A stretch of 6,051 nt of DNA from the NCBI GenBank assembly GCA_900551135.1, contig URUX01000150.1, positions 1 through 6,051 of the forward strand, given 5' to 3'. Below are positions 5,473 through 6,051 of the stretch, piece after piece (position 1 is the first letter of the stretch; each line of letters opens with the position of its first letter). Position numbers and translations under genes: made by a program. The notes beneath the pieces were generated by a model, which saw only the letters and a list, made by a program, of their open reading frames with translations, searched no databases and had not been told where the DNA came from. The DNA comes from an uncultured Clostridium sp. Its GTDB lineage: Bacteria; Bacillota; Clostridia; Lachnospirales; Lachnospiraceae.

Positions 5473-6051
5473 ATGAAAACAGATATCGAGATAGCTCAGG
5501 AAGCGATTATGCAGCCAATTAAAACGGTCGCTGCAAACTATGGCATTATGGAGGACGAACTGGAACTTTATGGAAAGTACAAAGCAAAGCTTGGTGATGA
5601 ATTGTGGGAGAGAATTAAAAAACGTCCCGACGGCAAGCTGGTTTTAGTAACTGCAATTAACCCGACTCCGGCAGGCGAGGGAAAGACTACCACCTCTGTT
5701 GGACTGGGACAGGCCTTTGCGAAAGTGGGAAAAAGCGCCATTATTGCTTTGCGGGAACCGTCTTTAGGTCCTTGTTTTGGTATTAAGGGCGGAGCAGCCG
5801 GAGGCGGTTATGCCCAGGTGGTTCCCATGGAAGATTTAAACCTTCATTTTACCGGAGATTTTCATGCGATTACTTCAGCAAATAACCTGTTGGCAGCCCT
5901 TTTGGACAACCACATCCAGCAGGGAAACGCACTGGGAATTGACCCGAGACAGGTGCTTTGGAAACGCTGTCTGGACATGAATGACCGTGCGCTGCGTAAT
6001 GTGGTAATCGGACTGGGGGCAAAAGCGGACGGAATGGTAAGAGAGGATCAT
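5473..6051 (+). CDS. fhs: Formate-tetrahydrofolate ligase (10-formyl-THF synthetase), N-terminal part
   Basis: The first 193 residues of a family that is usually about 555 long; the gene runs off the right edge. The enzyme joins formate to tetrahydrofolate with ATP hydrolysis, giving 10-formyl-THF for purine synthesis, formyl-Met-tRNA and, in acetogens, the methyl branch of the Wood-Ljungdahl pathway. The window shows the N-terminal IEIAQEA (5-11), the P-loop TPAGEGKTTT (65-74), REPSLGPCFGIKGG (94-107), the family signature IKGGAAGGGYAQV (104-116), and HFTGDFHAITSANNLL (125-140). All are intact with no frameshift. The start follows AGGAGG at a 7-base gap. It is a downstream neighbour of ftsK, probably in the same transcript. 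The gene's presence alone does not prove acetogenesis, since many fermentative clostridia carry it for biosynthesis. Confidence 0.97.
   Translation, partial: MKTDIEIAQEAIMQPIKTVAANYGIMEDELELYGKYKAKLGDELWERIKKRPDGKLVLVTAINPTPAGEGKTTTSVGLGQAFAKVGKSAIIALREPSLGPCFGIKGGAAGGGYAQVVPMEDLNLHFTGDFHAITSANNLLAALLDNHIQQGNALGIDPRQVLWKRCLDMNDRALRNVVIGLGAKADGMVREDH

Overview
The window reads as an ordinary housekeeping stretch from a Gram-positive anaerobe of the Firmicutes, most likely a clostridium of the Lachnospiraceae type. This is inferred from strong AGGAGG-type ribosome binding sites, a TepA-like ClpP homologue directly before an FtsK/SpoIIIE translocase (a pairing also known near spoIIIE in Bacillus), a eukaryote-like NADP isocitrate dehydrogenase, and a formate-tetrahydrofolate ligase. 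The species cannot be fixed from the sequence alone.

Layout. Bases 1-73 (minus) hold only the first 24 codons of purC. Bases 74-347 are non-coding: an AT-rich purC leader, then two overlapping terminator hairpins for the next gene. Bases 348-1547 (minus) encode a complete isocitrate dehydrogenase (icd). A divergent spacer (1548-1738) separates it from a rightward group: a ClpP-like serine protease homologue (tepA, 1739-2431), the DNA translocase ftsK (GTG start, 2539-5442) and the first 193 codons of formate-tetrahydrofolate ligase (fhs, from 5473, running off the right edge). A good sigma-A-type promoter lies in the 107-base gap before ftsK. Only 30 bases with no terminator separate ftsK from fhs, so these two are probably co-transcribed.

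Function. purC (purine synthesis), fhs (10-formyl-tetrahydrofolate, which feeds purine and one-carbon metabolism) and icd (2-oxoglutarate and NADPH for glutamate synthesis) are biosynthetic genes. ftsK moves chromosome ends through the division septum; tepA is a soluble ClpP-fold protein whose role is poorly defined.

I found no mobile element, CRISPR array, tRNA, rRNA or clearly novel system. The points worth a second look are regulatory or architectural: mutually exclusive terminator hairpins after icd, an inverted repeat spanning the ftsK -10 element and ribosome binding site, an AT-hook-like motif at the FtsK N-terminus, its long acidic linker with a small tandem repeat, and the tepA-ftsK-fhs linkage.
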